Shown here: piece by piece, positions 1 through 7,752 of the stretch
Position numbering within the stretch: the stretch's first letter is position 1
Layout: each line of letters opens with the position of its first letter
NCBI GenBank assembly: GCA_964353115.1
Contig: CAYGUI010000043.1
Location: 1-10,880, forward strand
Direction of reading: 5' to 3'
DNA length: 10,880 bases
Source: CAYGUI01 sp964353115
Lineage (GTDB): Bacteria; Pseudomonadota; Gammaproteobacteria; JAGOUU01
Made by a program: the position numbers and the translations under genes
Notes under the pieces: generated by a model
The model's database searches: none
Told to the model about the DNA's origin: nothing
The model's input: the letters and a program-made list of their open reading frames with translations, nothing else

Positions 1-194
1 ATATTAATTTATTAAAGAATAATAAAATTACTGTATTTTTATACAATATTCAGGTGAGTAATAAAAATATAATATATTTTAAAAATTTAGCAAAGCAGCA
101 CCACGTTAAAATAATTTTTTTACAAGAAACCCAACCTGATGATTTAGGGTATTTTACTTGGCAGCGCCAGCAAATTGAGAAAATTACTAATTAA
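1..194 (+). CDS. Zn/Mn-type ABC transporter substrate-binding protein (ZnuA-like), C-terminal fragment
   Basis: An open frame enters from the left edge (first full codon at 3) and stops with TAA at 192-194, giving 63 residues. By eye it resembles the C-terminus of ZnuA/TroA-family (SBP_bac_9) periplasmic binding proteins. Residues 9-17 form a beta strand ending in YNIQ (14-17). A helix follows, then a strand leading to ETQP (42-45), then a final helix containing W53. In the family this part belongs to the second lobe of the protein that captures Zn or Mn in the periplasm and delivers it to the permease. The ATPase gene begins 2 nt downstream, as expected for a binding protein-ATPase-permease operon. 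The metal-ligand histidines lie mostly outside the window, so the metal is not resolved. The identification rests on the ending motif pattern plus context. Confidence 0.72.
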   Translation, partial: INLLKNNKITVFLYNIQVSNKNIIYFKNLAKQHHVKIIFLQETQPDDLGYFTWQRQQIEKITN

Positions 195-196
195 TT

Positions 197-901
197 ATGA
201 TTAAGTTAGAAAATTTAACACTTGGATATAATAAAAATATTTTAGTAAATGACATTAATTTTACTATACAAGAAAACCAATGTTGCGGTGTATTTGGCCC
301 AAATGGCTCGGGAAAATCCACTTTATTTTTGACGCTACTTGGACTAATTAAGCCAATTTCAGGAAATATTGAAATATTTGGTAAATCCCCTGTTGATGTA
401 CGTGAAATCACCAGCCTAATGCCGCAACAAGATCCATCAGAAGCAATTTTTTACCATAAATTAAGCAGTTATGAAATTTTAAAATCTGCACTTACCACTA
501 AACACTCTTGGGGCTTACCATTAATAAGTTATCGTAATAATCAAAAAATTATTGCATTATTAAATAAAATGCGTAGCCTAGATTTGCTCAATGAACCATA
601 CAATAATTTATCAGGCGGACAGCGCCAAGTTATTCGATTAGTTCAGGCAATGCTATCAAACCCTAAAATTTTATTACTTGATGAGCCATTAACTGGTCTT
701 GATAAAAAGTCGATAGCAAATTTTGTTGATTTGATAAAAGAAATAAAATCCGAATACACCATATTAATAATTAGTCATGATATTGAACCACTAAAGCCTA
801 TTTTAGATTTGGGGATCTTATTTCATGATAAAACTTATATTGCTGGTGATTTAAATAAAATAGAAAAACATATTGATCCTTATGATGAATGTAATCGCTA
901 A
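197..901 (+). CDS. Metal (zinc/manganese-type) ABC transporter ATP-binding protein, ZnuC-like
   Basis: This is a complete 234-aa ABC ATPase, a usual length for the ZnuC/MntB/TroB group. It powers metal import from the cytoplasmic face of the membrane. The visible motifs, in order, are Walker A GPNGSGKST (34-42), Q-loop MPQQD (75-79), signature LSGGQ (138-142), Walker B ILLLDEP (158-164), D-loop GLD (167-169) and the switch histidine H194 in IISHD. All catalytic positions are present, so it should be active. The gene begins 2 nt after the binding-protein fragment and its end overlaps the permease start. The ATG at 197 has no clear Shine-Dalgarno sequence, so translational coupling to the preceding gene is likely. 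Assignment to a metal importer rests mainly on the flanking binding protein and the ABC-3 type permease. Zn versus Mn or Fe cannot be decided. Confidence 0.9.
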   Translation: MIKLENLTLGYNKNILVNDINFTIQENQCCGVFGPNGSGKSTLFLTLLGLIKPISGNIEIFGKSPVDVREITSLMPQQDPSEAIFYHKLSSYEILKSALTTKHSWGLPLISYRNNQKIIALLNKMRSLDLLNEPYNNLSGGQRQVIRLVQAMLSNPKILLLDEPLTGLDKKSIANFVDLIKEIKSEYTILIISHDIEPLKPILDLGILFHDKTYIAGDLNKIEKHIDPYDECNR

Positions 902-1685
902 TTTATGGCAATTTGAATTTTTTCAGCATGCAATCTATGCTGGAGTTATTATTTCTATCCTGGCAAGTTTTGTCGGATATTTTGTAATTGTAAAAAATTT
1001 AAATTTTACTAGCCACGCTTTAAGCCATATTGGCATCTCGGGCGCAAGTATAGCTCTGCTATTAGGGTTTCCGGCTTTACTCGGACAATCGGCAATTACC
1101 ATTTTGTCCGCTTTATTAATGCTATTTTTTAATAAAAAAAATGTAAAACATAATGATGTTACAACGTCTTTGTTATTAAGTTTTATTTTAGGTATTGCGG
1201 CATTAACTTTTTTTCTTAATAAAAATTATGCGAATCAAGCTAATATTATTATCTTTGGTAATATTTTCAGTATTAATTATCAAGAATTTTTAGTAATTTC
1301 ATTAACAGCACTTTTTTCAATATTAGCTATAATTTTAATTAATAGACAATTATTACTAATAAGCATAAATCAAAATTTGGCAGAAAGTCGCGGCATAAAC
1401 GTTAATTTAATCAATAGTATTTTTATGATTACTTTGGCATTGGCGATTACTTTTACCAGTCAAATTGTCGGCGTATTATTGATCTTTACTTTAATAATTG
1501 GCTCAAGCGCAATTGCAATGCTATACACCAAAAATTATTTACCATGCCTATTTTTAAGCATTATCTTAAATATAATTATAATTACCGTGAGTATTATTGC
1601 GGCAGCATTATTAGACTGGCCAATTAATTTTTGCGCTAGTTCATTAGTTATTGCTTTATATTCGTTAAGTTACTTATTAGTTTAA
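882..1685 (+). CDS. Metal ABC transporter permease (ABC-3 family, ZnuB-like)
   Basis: This is the hydrophobic membrane subunit of the metal importer, 267 aa from the ATG at 882. The same frame opens earlier with a TTG at 873, and another ATG lies at 885. I prefer an ATG, which keeps the overlap with the ATPase gene to about 20 nt; no good Shine-Dalgarno separates the candidates. About eight membrane segments are visible, beginning near residues 13-36 and ending with a segment at the very C-terminus. The loop after the first segment contains LNFTSHALSHIGISGAS, which matches the family's conserved pattern (small residues and His around 'HALSHIG'). Together with the two upstream genes it completes a binding protein-ATPase-permease set. 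It converges on lnt with only 6 nt between the stop codons. Confidence 0.88.
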   Translation: MMNVIANLWQFEFFQHAIYAGVIISILASFVGYFVIVKNLNFTSHALSHIGISGASIALLLGFPALLGQSAITILSALLMLFFNKKNVKHNDVTTSLLLSFILGIAALTFFLNKNYANQANIIIFGNIFSINYQEFLVISLTALFSILAIILINRQLLLISINQNLAESRGINVNLINSIFMITLALAITFTSQIVGVLLIFTLIIGSSAIAMLYTKNYLPCLFLSIILNIIIITVSIIAAALLDWPINFCASSLVIALYSLSYLLV

Positions 1686-1695
1686 AAATTTTTAA
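1682..1695. repeat. 14-bp A/T palindrome spanning two convergent stop codons
   Basis: TTAAAAATTTTTAA is a perfect palindrome that contains the permease stop (TAA, 1683-1685) and, on the other strand, the lnt stop (1692-1694). It has no G/C stem, so it is not a convincing intrinsic terminator. At most, its A5/T5 tracts could form a weak bidirectional transcript end. Confidence 0.4.
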
Positions 1696-3200
1696 CCAGA
1701 ATTTTCTACTAATAATAATGCAATCAATAAAACTAATAATCCCAGCATAAGCTCAGTTATGCCAATTTTTTCAATTGGAGTATTACTAACAAAACCCTCA
1801 ACTTCACCGGTTAAAATTCCCTCTTCAAACTGCGGGATTTGTTGATAAATTTGACCTCTTTCATTTATTAACGCCGTAATGCCATTATTAGTGGCGCGAA
1901 TAACTGGTAGGTAAGCTTCTCGTGCTCGCATTTGAGCAATTTGGAGATGTTGTGCTGGGCCAATGGTGTGACCAAACCAAGTATCGTTACTAACAGTTAA
2001 AATCACATTAGCATCACGTCCTGCATTAATTACATCATTTGGATAAGTAATTTCATAACAAATCTCTGGCAATACTTTTAGTTTTTTAATATTTAATAAT
2101 GGCTGCTCTTCTTCATATGGAGTAACAGTCGTCATTGGAAGTCCCAATAAGTCAAAAATACTACCAACTATACCCTCAAAAGGAATATATTCACCAAATG
2201 GTACTAAGTGGCTTTTACGATAAATTTTACTGCCATCGCCAACAACTATTAAACTATTGTAATAATGTTTTTTATCCGGGGTGCGCTCTAAAACACCAAT
2301 AACAATCGCTCGATTTGTTTTCTTACCTGCTTCATCTAATTTATCAATAATTTTTTGTGAATATGGTAATGGAAGAACCATAGAAGCTTCTGGCCAAACA
2401 ACAATGTCGCTATCAATGGCATCATTAGTTAATTTGATATATTTTTCAATTATTTTTTGCTGATTTTTGGCTTGCCACTTATCTTCTTGCGGTATATTAC
2501 CTTGCAACAAGCTAATTTTATATTTTGGACCAAGAGGCTTACCCCAAGGAAAGCTTTTTAAAATATAACCGCCTGTAAAAACTAAAATAATTATTACTAA
2601 TGCTACTAATTTTTTACTATTATTTTTATTTAACAAGATGGTATATAGCATAATTGAGCATAAAACCACTAAACCAGTAACACCATAAACACTTATTAGC
2701 GGCGCATAACTTCCCAGTAAAGTATTAACTTGGCTATATCCCAAATATAACCACGGAAAACCTGTAAACAACCAAGAGCGTACCCAATCTAATAAAACCC
2801 ATAGTAAAGGAAAAACTAATAAATAATTCCAGGATTTGGTTGGGTTGGTAATTTTACGAAATAAAAAGGCTTTTGATAAAGGAATAGTACTTAACAGAAA
2901 TATAAAAAGAACTGTAATAAGTCCCGATAAAAATACCCCCGCATTACCATAAGTATGAATACTGTGATAGACCCAATTTACTCCAAAGCCAAATTCACCA
3001 AGCCCAAATAAAAAACCGCGCAATAAAGCAACATTTGGACTAACTTCAATAATAGTAAGTAACAATAAAGCTGGGGCTAAGAAAGCTAAATACCAATGAT
3101 TATATGGTGCCATAGCTTGCGGAACTAACGTACCTGCCCACAAGGCTAGTAGATGACCAGGATATTTATTAGCTTTCAACTTACCGATTACATTAAACAT
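1692..3200 (-). CDS. lnt: Apolipoprotein N-acyltransferase
   Basis: This 502-aa inner-membrane enzyme transfers an acyl chain from phospholipid to the N-terminal cysteine of apolipoproteins, the last step of lipoprotein maturation. About the first 215 residues hold several membrane segments (around 14-30, 36-52, 88-112, 126-145, 165-190 and 198-213). A periplasmic nitrilase/CN-hydrolase domain follows (about 227-470), then a final membrane helix (about 483-498). The nitrilase triad is in place: E271 in VWPEAS, K329 in YRKSHLVPFGEYIPFE and C381 in PEICYE. These match E267, K335 and C387 of E. coli Lnt, whose length (512 aa) is similar. The ATG overlaps the end of corC by 8 nt (ATGTTTAA), a coupling arrangement. 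It is the last gene of the miaB-ybeZ-ybeY-corC-lnt operon. The gene looks intact. Confidence 0.97.
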   Translation of the reverse strand: MFNVIGKLKANKYPGHLLALWAGTLVPQAMAPYNHWYLAFLAPALLLLTIIEVSPNVALLRGFLFGLGEFGFGVNWVYHSIHTYGNAGVFLSGLITVLFIFLLSTIPLSKAFLFRKITNPTKSWNYLLVFPLLWVLLDWVRSWLFTGFPWLYLGYSQVNTLLGSYAPLISVYGVTGLVVLCSIMLYTILLNKNNSKKLVALVIIILVFTGGYILKSFPWGKPLGPKYKISLLQGNIPQEDKWQAKNQQKIIEKYIKLTNDAIDSDIVVWPEASMVLPLPYSQKIIDKLDEAGKKTNRAIVIGVLERTPDKKHYYNSLIVVGDGSKIYRKSHLVPFGEYIPFEGIVGSIFDLLGLPMTTVTPYEEEQPLLNIKKLKVLPEICYEITYPNDVINAGRDANVILTVSNDTWFGHTIGPAQHLQIAQMRAREAYLPVIRATNNGITALINERGQIYQQIPQFEEGILTGEVEGFVSNTPIEKIGITELMLGLLVLLIALLLVENSG

Positions 3201-4008
3201 TATTTTTTCGCTCGACTCGCAACAATCTTACACGACGATTATCCGACAGCATTACTGTAAATAATAATCCACCAAGCTCAATTTTATCATTTTTCTGCGG
3301 CAAGCTTCCATTTTTATGAATAACCAATCCTCCGATAGTGTCAAACTTTGTATCATCAAGCTCTAAATCAAAATAATTATTAATATCCTCTATTGGAGTT
3401 AATCCTTTTATTGTAAAGCTGTTATCTTTTTGAGGGATAATAAAAACTTGAGCTTCGCCACTATCATGCTCATCTATTACATCACCAATTATTTGTTCAA
3501 CAATATCTTCTAATGTTATCAACCCTGAAATTACACCATATTCATCAACAACTACCGCCACATGATTATGCTTTGATTGAAATTCCCGTAGTAATTTTAT
3601 AAGAGTTTTGCTTTCAGGAACTATTACTGATGGGCGCAACATACCATGTAGGTTAAATTTTGCGTCTTGATCAACCATTAACGATAATAAATCTTTAGCA
3701 ATTAAAATACCTTCAATTTCATTATTTTCGCTAACAACTGGAAATCTTGAATGACCTGACTTAATTGCTATATTAATAATTTCAGATAATTCCATATCTT
3801 CGTCAATACATACAATATTAGATTTAGGAATCATGATATCGCTGACTTTAAGATCAGAAATTTGTAAAACTGACTCCATCATTGATAGAGAATCGAGATC
3901 GAGAAATTTTTTTTCTTTATGTATTCTTCTAAGCAATAACGATAACTTTTTTTTATCTTTTGGTATTTTTTTAAATCTTTTGAAAAATTTCTTTATTCTG
4001 CTTTTCAT
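3193..4008 (-). CDS. ybeX: CorC/YbeX family CBS-domain protein
   Basis: This is a 271-aa soluble protein of the CorC/YbeX family. It has a basic N-terminal stretch (1-35), a pair of CBS domains (about 56-113 and 122-178) and a C-terminal CorC_HlyC (transporter-associated) domain (about 188-268). Recognisable blocks include VSDIMIPKS (55-63), SGHSRFPVV (84-92), VVVDEYG (152-158), LEDIVEQIIGDVIDE (166-180) and DTIGGLV (223-229). All align by eye with E. coli YbeX. The family was first linked to Co/Mg efflux with CorA. Later work on E. coli YbeX connects it to ribosome metabolism, which fits its neighbours ybeY and ybeZ. It has no membrane domain, unlike the longer CorB/CNNM-type relatives. It starts 7 nt after ybeY, with no clear Shine-Dalgarno, and overlaps lnt by 8 nt. 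Confidence 0.95.
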   Translation of the reverse strand: MKSRIKKFFKRFKKIPKDKKKLSLLLRRIHKEKKFLDLDSLSMMESVLQISDLKVSDIMIPKSNIVCIDEDMELSEIINIAIKSGHSRFPVVSENNEIEGILIAKDLLSLMVDQDAKFNLHGMLRPSVIVPESKTLIKLLREFQSKHNHVAVVVDEYGVISGLITLEDIVEQIIGDVIDEHDSGEAQVFIIPQKDNSFTIKGLTPIEDINNYFDLELDDTKFDTIGGLVIHKNGSLPQKNDKIELGGLLFTVMLSDNRRVRLLRVERKNNV

Positions 4009-4015
4009 TTTATAT

Positions 4016-4477
4016 TTATGTTTTTATATATGGATTATTTATATTTAATTTTTTTAATATTTCTACTTCAAGACCTTCCATTTCTTCTGCTTCATCATTA
4101 TCAATATGATCATAGCCCAATAAATGCAATACACCATGGATAACCATATGAGTCCAATGATCAAAAATTGGCTTATTATTATCAACTGCTTCATGCTCAA
4201 CAACATCAGCAGCAACAATAATATCGCCTAAATAATTATTTTCATTAAATTCTGGGGGGGCATCGAAAGGAAATGATAAGACATTAGTTGGTTTATCTTT
4301 ATCGCGATAATTCTTATTAAGATCTTGAATTTCTTGATCAGTAACAATTCTTATGCAAAGAGCAGCTGTATTAATATTATTAAATGATAAGACCTGCTCT
4401 ACTATTTTTATTAAATCACTTTCTTGTGGAATATTTAAATTAGGCGATTCAATTTGTATATCTAGTTCTAACTTCAT
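4016..4477 (-). CDS. ybeY: Endoribonuclease YbeY (rRNA maturation / ribosome quality control)
   Basis: This is a 153-aa UPF0054 metalloprotein, a normal length for the family. YbeY is a single-strand endoribonuclease needed for 16S rRNA 3'-end maturation and 70S quality control. The zinc-binding signature HGVLHLLGYDH is present, with the three ligands at H114, H118 and H124. The conserved R58 lies in the block YRDKDKPTNVLSFP (57-70). The acidic segment after the zinc site (127-138) is also typical. The start codon lies inside the ybeZ coding sequence (29-nt overlap), as is common in this operon, so translation is probably coupled. A run of seven C on the coding strand (window positions 4254-4260) encodes the APP part of APPEF and is unusual in such an A/T-rich gene. 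Confidence 0.97.
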   Translation of the reverse strand: MKLELDIQIESPNLNIPQESDLIKIVEQVLSFNNINTAALCIRIVTDQEIQDLNKNYRDKDKPTNVLSFPFDAPPEFNENNYLGDIIVAADVVEHEAVDNNKPIFDHWTHMVIHGVLHLLGYDHIDNDEAEEMEGLEVEILKKLNINNPYIKT

Positions 4478-5438
4478 GACTATCGTAACACGCTACAATT
4501 TTTTTAATTAATGGATGCCTAACAACATCGTGATTTTCAAAGCGGCAAAAATTAATGCCGGGGACATCACCCAAAATTTCAACCGCATGTTTTAAACCCG
4601 AATATTCATGCCGCGGCAAATCTATTTGTGATAAATCGCCTGTTATTATAGCTTTAGAATTAAATCCTAAACGAGTTAATAACATTTTCATTTGCGCAAT
4701 AGTAGTATTCTGACTCTCATCCATAATGACACAAGAATCATTTAAAGTTCTCCCACGCATATAAGCTAAAGATGCAATTTCAATAATATTACGCTCAATC
4801 ATCTTATTAACATCTTCAAAGCCTAATACATCGTATAAAGCATCATATAATGGGCGCAGATATGGGTTTACTTTATCATTAATATTACCTGGTAAAAACC
4901 CAAGTTTTTCTCCCGCCTCAACTGCCGGGCGCACTAAAACAATACGTGAAATTTCTTGCCGCTCTAATAACTCACAGGCTCTAACTACTGCTAAATAAGT
5001 TTTTCCTGTACCAGCAGGACCTAGTGCAAAATTAATGTCGTATTTTCTAAGCGCTTTAATATAAAGCGATTGATTTTTATTGCGAGCCTTATAAGCTTTG
5101 CCTTTGACATTAAAAGCAATATCATGCCACGGTAATTCTACCGGATCATTACTATTTATTAGTAATTGCTCTATATGCTGCAATCCTAAAGCGCCAACGG
5201 CAGCTTCTTGATATAGCTGTAGAATTATGTTTTTTGCGATCCTAATATTCTTTTCAGAGCCTATCAACTTCAAATGATTTTCACGTAACAAAATACGCAA
5301 ATTAAGGCTTTTTTCAATTAGGCGGATATTCTGATCTACAGGCCCACAGAAATTGGCTAGCCTGTTATTATCTAAAGGAGATAACGTTAGATCGAGGGTT
5401 ACAACATCTGTGTTTAAAGTTATTGTATGATCTGTCAT
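4449..5438 (-). CDS. ybeZ: PhoH-like ATPase YbeZ
   Basis: This is a 329-aa member of the PhoH family of P-loop NTPases, close to E. coli YbeZ. The N-terminal third (about 1-110) is the RNA-binding-like region of this family, and the ATPase core covers about 118-320. Walker A is GPAGTGKT (140-147) and Walker B is VIMDESQN (237-244). The conserved stretches LVRPAVEAGEKLGFLPG (168-184), YMRGRTLNDS (226-235) and ITGDLSQIDLP (265-275) are all intact. YbeZ works with YbeY in RNA processing and has predicted helicase-like activity. The gene follows miaB by 45 nt and overlaps ybeY by 29 nt. Its ATG has no good Shine-Dalgarno, and the intergenic stretch holds a weak possible promoter and an A/T-rich inverted repeat. 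Confidence 0.96.
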   Translation of the reverse strand: MTDHTITLNTDVVTLDLTLSPLDNNRLANFCGPVDQNIRLIEKSLNLRILLRENHLKLIGSEKNIRIAKNIILQLYQEAAVGALGLQHIEQLLINSNDPVELPWHDIAFNVKGKAYKARNKNQSLYIKALRKYDINFALGPAGTGKTYLAVVRACELLERQEISRIVLVRPAVEAGEKLGFLPGNINDKVNPYLRPLYDALYDVLGFEDVNKMIERNIIEIASLAYMRGRTLNDSCVIMDESQNTTIAQMKMLLTRLGFNSKAIITGDLSQIDLPRHEYSGLKHAVEILGDVPGINFCRFENHDVVRHPLIKKIVACYDSHEVRTRYTN

Positions 5439-5470
5439 TGTTATTTTAAGTATAGAACAAGAAATAACAA
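5438..5470 (-). repeat. A/T-rich inverted repeat at the ybeZ start
   Basis: The arms TTGTTATTT (5438-5446) and AAATAACAA (5462-5470) are perfectly complementary over 9 bp, around a 15-nt loop. One arm touches the ybeZ start codon. In RNA the stem would be weak, with only one G-C pair. It may affect ybeZ translation or be chance in A/T-rich DNA. Confidence 0.3.
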
Positions 5471-5476
5471 GATCAA
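5449..5476 (-). promoter_or_regulatory. Possible internal promoter in the miaB-ybeZ gap
   Basis: On the minus strand TTGATC (5471-5476, 4 of 6 to consensus) is followed after 16 nt by TATACT (5449-5454, 5 of 6). The start point would fall only about 4-6 nt before the ybeZ ATG, which requires a near-leaderless transcript. That makes the call weak. Confidence 0.22.
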
Positions 5477-5483
5477 AAAAAGA

Positions 5484-6818
5484 TCAGACATTATCAGAAA
5501 TTAATTCTCCTCGCAAAGAATATGGACGCGCTTCGATTATTTTTACATTAGCAAAACCGCCAATTAAACTTGAATCACCTGCAAAATTTACAATTCGATT
5601 ATTTTCAGTACGACCAGCTAATTCATTGTCGTCACGCTTAGATTTTGATTCAACTAAAACTTTTTCAACCTTGCCAACCATACTTCTACTAATCTCTAAA
5701 GTATTGGCAGCGATTCTATCTTGCAAAATATCTAGACGTTTTTTCTTAACATCCATTGGAGTGTCATCAAATAAGCTAGAAGCTGGTGTTCCTGGGCGTT
5801 TACTATAAATAAAGCTAAAGCTATTATCAAAACCAATATCACTAATTAAATTCATGGTATCTTCAAAGTCTTTGTCAGTTTCACCAGGAAAACCAACAAT
5901 AAAATCAGAAGAGAAACTAATATCAGGACGCAGTTTTTTTATGCGGCGTAATTTTTGTTTGTATTCTAAAACCGTATGGCCACGCTTCATCGCAGCTAAC
6001 ACGCGATCCGAGCCACTTTGTACTGGCAAATGAAGATGACTAGCAAGCTCTGGCACTTCGCCAAAAACTTCAATTAAGCTGTCAGAAAATTCTACTGGAT
6101 GAGAGGTAGTAAAACGAATGCGATCAATACCATCGATTGCTGCTACAGTACTTATTAAGAAAGCCAAATCAGCAACATCACCGTCTTCCATTTGACCACG
6201 ATAGGCATTAACATTTTGGCCCAATAAATTAATTTCACGCACCCCCTGCTCAGCTAATTTATAGCACTCGATAATAACATCATTAAACGGACGACTAACT
6301 TCTTTTCCGCGAGTATATGGCACAACACAATAAGTACAATATTTACTGCAGCCTTCCATTATCGATACAAAAGCTGTAGCGCCATCAGCTTTTGGCTCTG
6401 GCAAATGATCAAATTTTTCTATTTCTGGAAAACTAATATCAACAACTGGTTTTTTAGTTTGTTGCGTTTTTTCAATCATTTCTGGCAAACGATGGATAGT
6501 TTGCGGACCAAAAACTAAATCAACGAATGGAGCGCGCTTAATTATCGCATCACCTTCTTGACTTGCCACACATCCAGCAACACCAATTAAAACGCTTGGA
6601 CGTTTTGCTTTAATCTTGCGCCACCGTCCCAATTCATCAAATACTCGACTAGCCGCTTTCTCGCGAATTGAGCAGGTATTTATCATAATAATATCAGCCT
6701 CTTCGGCTACCTCTGTAACCTCAACTTTATGGCTATCCTTCAGCAAATCAATCATTTTTGCTGAATCATATTCATTCATTTGACAACCGTGGGTCTTCAG
6801 GTATAGCTTTAGCGACAT
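5484..6818 (-). CDS. miaB: tRNA-2-methylthio-N6-dimethylallyladenosine(37) synthase MiaB
   Basis: This 444-aa radical-SAM methylthiotransferase converts i6A37 to ms2i6A37 in tRNAs that read UNN codons. The N-terminal MTTase domain carries the three ligands of the auxiliary 4Fe-4S cluster: C12 in THGCQMNEYD, C49 in NTCSIREKA and C83 in AGCVASQ. The radical-SAM cluster motif CSKYCTYC supplies C157, C161 and C164. The C-terminal TRAM RNA-binding domain covers about 378-442. Other conserved blocks are TAFVSIMEG, LLGQNVNAYRG, HLPVQSGSDRVL and SSDFIVGFPGETDKDF. By eye it tracks E. coli MiaB almost throughout but ends shortly after the TRAM domain (E. coli has a longer tail). It is the first gene of the operon, with a strong promoter just upstream. 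The ATG lacks a Shine-Dalgarno. Confidence 0.98.
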   Translation of the reverse strand: MSLKLYLKTHGCQMNEYDSAKMIDLLKDSHKVEVTEVAEEADIIMINTCSIREKAASRVFDELGRWRKIKAKRPSVLIGVAGCVASQEGDAIIKRAPFVDLVFGPQTIHRLPEMIEKTQQTKKPVVDISFPEIEKFDHLPEPKADGATAFVSIMEGCSKYCTYCVVPYTRGKEVSRPFNDVIIECYKLAEQGVREINLLGQNVNAYRGQMEDGDVADLAFLISTVAAIDGIDRIRFTTSHPVEFSDSLIEVFGEVPELASHLHLPVQSGSDRVLAAMKRGHTVLEYKQKLRRIKKLRPDISFSSDFIVGFPGETDKDFEDTMNLISDIGFDNSFSFIYSKRPGTPASSLFDDTPMDVKKKRLDILQDRIAANTLEISRSMVGKVEKVLVESKSKRDDNELAGRTENNRIVNFAGDSSLIGGFANVKIIEARPYSLRGELISDNV

Positions 6819-6855
6819 GATTTTATAGAATTTTGTGGATTTTTAACGAAGAAGC

Positions 6856-6884
6856 ATTTTAAAGATTATACGAAATTATGTCAA
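6856..6884 (-). promoter_or_regulatory. Sigma70-type promoter of the miaB-ybeZ-ybeY-corC-lnt operon
   Basis: Reading the minus strand, a perfect -35 TTGACA (6879-6884) is separated by 17 nt from -10 TAAAAT (6856-6861). Transcription would start near 6848-6850, giving a leader of about 30 nt before the miaB ATG at 6818. An overlapping TATAAT sits only 8 nt from the -35, so it cannot pair with that element. The promoter lies in the 88-nt gap after the diguanylate cyclase gene. Confidence 0.75.
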
Positions 6885-6906
6885 GAAAATGATTATTTGG
6901 GCGTCA

Positions 6907-7752
6907 TTAAGATTTATAACCTGAGCAGTTATCACAGATTTTTTTAGCGGCATAGCAAGAACTATCAGCTATTTCAATAGCTTGCTCTAGATTATTGATT
7001 TTTGTATCAATCAATAACATCCCAATTGCGCAATACACATTAAATTTATTATTCTCAAATTCAAATTGTTTAGAATCAACAGCTTTGACAATATCTTGTG
7101 CCATTAGCTCACAAGACTTTAAATCGTAACAATCTACAACTAAAACAAACTCATCCCCACCATAACGTATTACAACATCGGTACGCCTAATTGTACTTTC
7201 TAGTAAATGACAAAAATCTTTGAGAACTTTATCTCCAGCTAAGTGCCCTAATGTATCATTAATTTTTTTAAATAAATTTAGATCAACAAAAAATATTGCA
7301 AATGATTTTTTAGTGATAGCAAAAAGATCTAACTTATTTTTAAACAATTCTTCTAAGTAACTTCTGTTATAACACCCCGTTAATGTATCAAGATCGGCTT
7401 TCTTCTTAAGTTGATTATAATCAGCAATTAAATTATTAACTTGAGATATTTTATATAGTGTAGAGCTAAATAATTCACAAACTAGAAAGACAAAAATTCC
7501 ACCTGATAAAAAAACTAATGAAATTAAGGTTTGAAATTGAAAGCTTTGGCTTTTCTTTGCCAACATAAATGCGTAAAAAATAAAGCCAAAATAACCAATA
7601 ATAAAAAACAGAATCATCAAGCACAGCAAAGTCCATAAAGACTGGTTAATATTTATATTAGATTTTATTTGGCAGGAATACTTTAACCCTGCAGATAAAA
7701 AGATAATTCCAATAAATGTCAAAACAATTGGTAAAATAATAGTGCTATTCAT
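6907..7752 (-). CDS. Membrane-anchored diguanylate cyclase (GGDEF domain)
   Basis: This 281-aa protein should make cyclic di-GMP from two GTP on the cytoplasmic side of the inner membrane. Three membrane segments are visible (about 5-25, 38-64 and 75-96), then a short linker helix (97-118), then a full GGDEF domain (about 119-276). Key residues are in place: the entry motif DTLTGCYNR (122-130), metal ligand D157 in FVDLNLFKKIND, substrate-binding N165 and D166, and catalytic YGGDEF with G198-F202. The inhibitory I-site RxxD is present as RRTD (189-192), exactly five residues before GGDEF, so product inhibition is expected. There is no recognisable periplasmic sensor domain; the loops between membrane segments are short. 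The gene lies 26 nt after the GGCT-like gene and may share its transcript. A hairpin covers its start codon and no Shine-Dalgarno is seen. Confidence 0.93.
   Translation of the reverse strand: MNSTIILPIVLTFIGIIFLSAGLKYSCQIKSNININQSLWTLLCLMILFFIIGYFGFIFYAFMLAKKSQSFQFQTLISLVFLSGGIFVFLVCELFSSTLYKISQVNNLIADYNQLKKKADLDTLTGCYNRSYLEELFKNKLDLFAITKKSFAIFFVDLNLFKKINDTLGHLAGDKVLKDFCHLLESTIRRTDVVIRYGGDEFVLVVDCYDLKSCELMAQDIVKAVDSKQFEFENNKFNVYCAIGMLLIDTKINNLEQAIEIADSSCYAAKKICDNCSGYKS

Noticed and set aside
187..411. Open frame on the minus strand opposite the ATPase gene
   Set aside because: It lies entirely antisense to a gene with all ABC motifs, and its protein has no recognisable feature.
873..884. 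TTG at 873 as the permease start
   Set aside because: ATG codons at 882 and 885 follow in the same frame and are more likely starts.
2281..2463. Open frame on the plus strand opposite lnt
   Set aside because: Short and antisense to the conserved nitrilase domain of lnt; no start context.
3833..4048. Open frame on the plus strand opposite corC/ybeY
   Set aside because: Its hydrophobic, Phe/Leu-rich product is what Lys/Glu-rich codons give when read in reverse.
4268..4393. Repeated AAATGATAAGAC at two sites in ybeY
   Set aside because: Both encode the same short peptide (VLSF) on the minus strand, so it is coding coincidence and not a regulatory repeat.
5626..5808. Open frame on the plus strand opposite miaB
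   Set aside because: Antisense to the conserved miaB TRAM region; no independent support.
6865..6870. TATAAT as the -10 of the miaB promoter
   Set aside because: It is only 8 nt from TTGACA; the TAAAAT with a 17-nt spacer fits far better.
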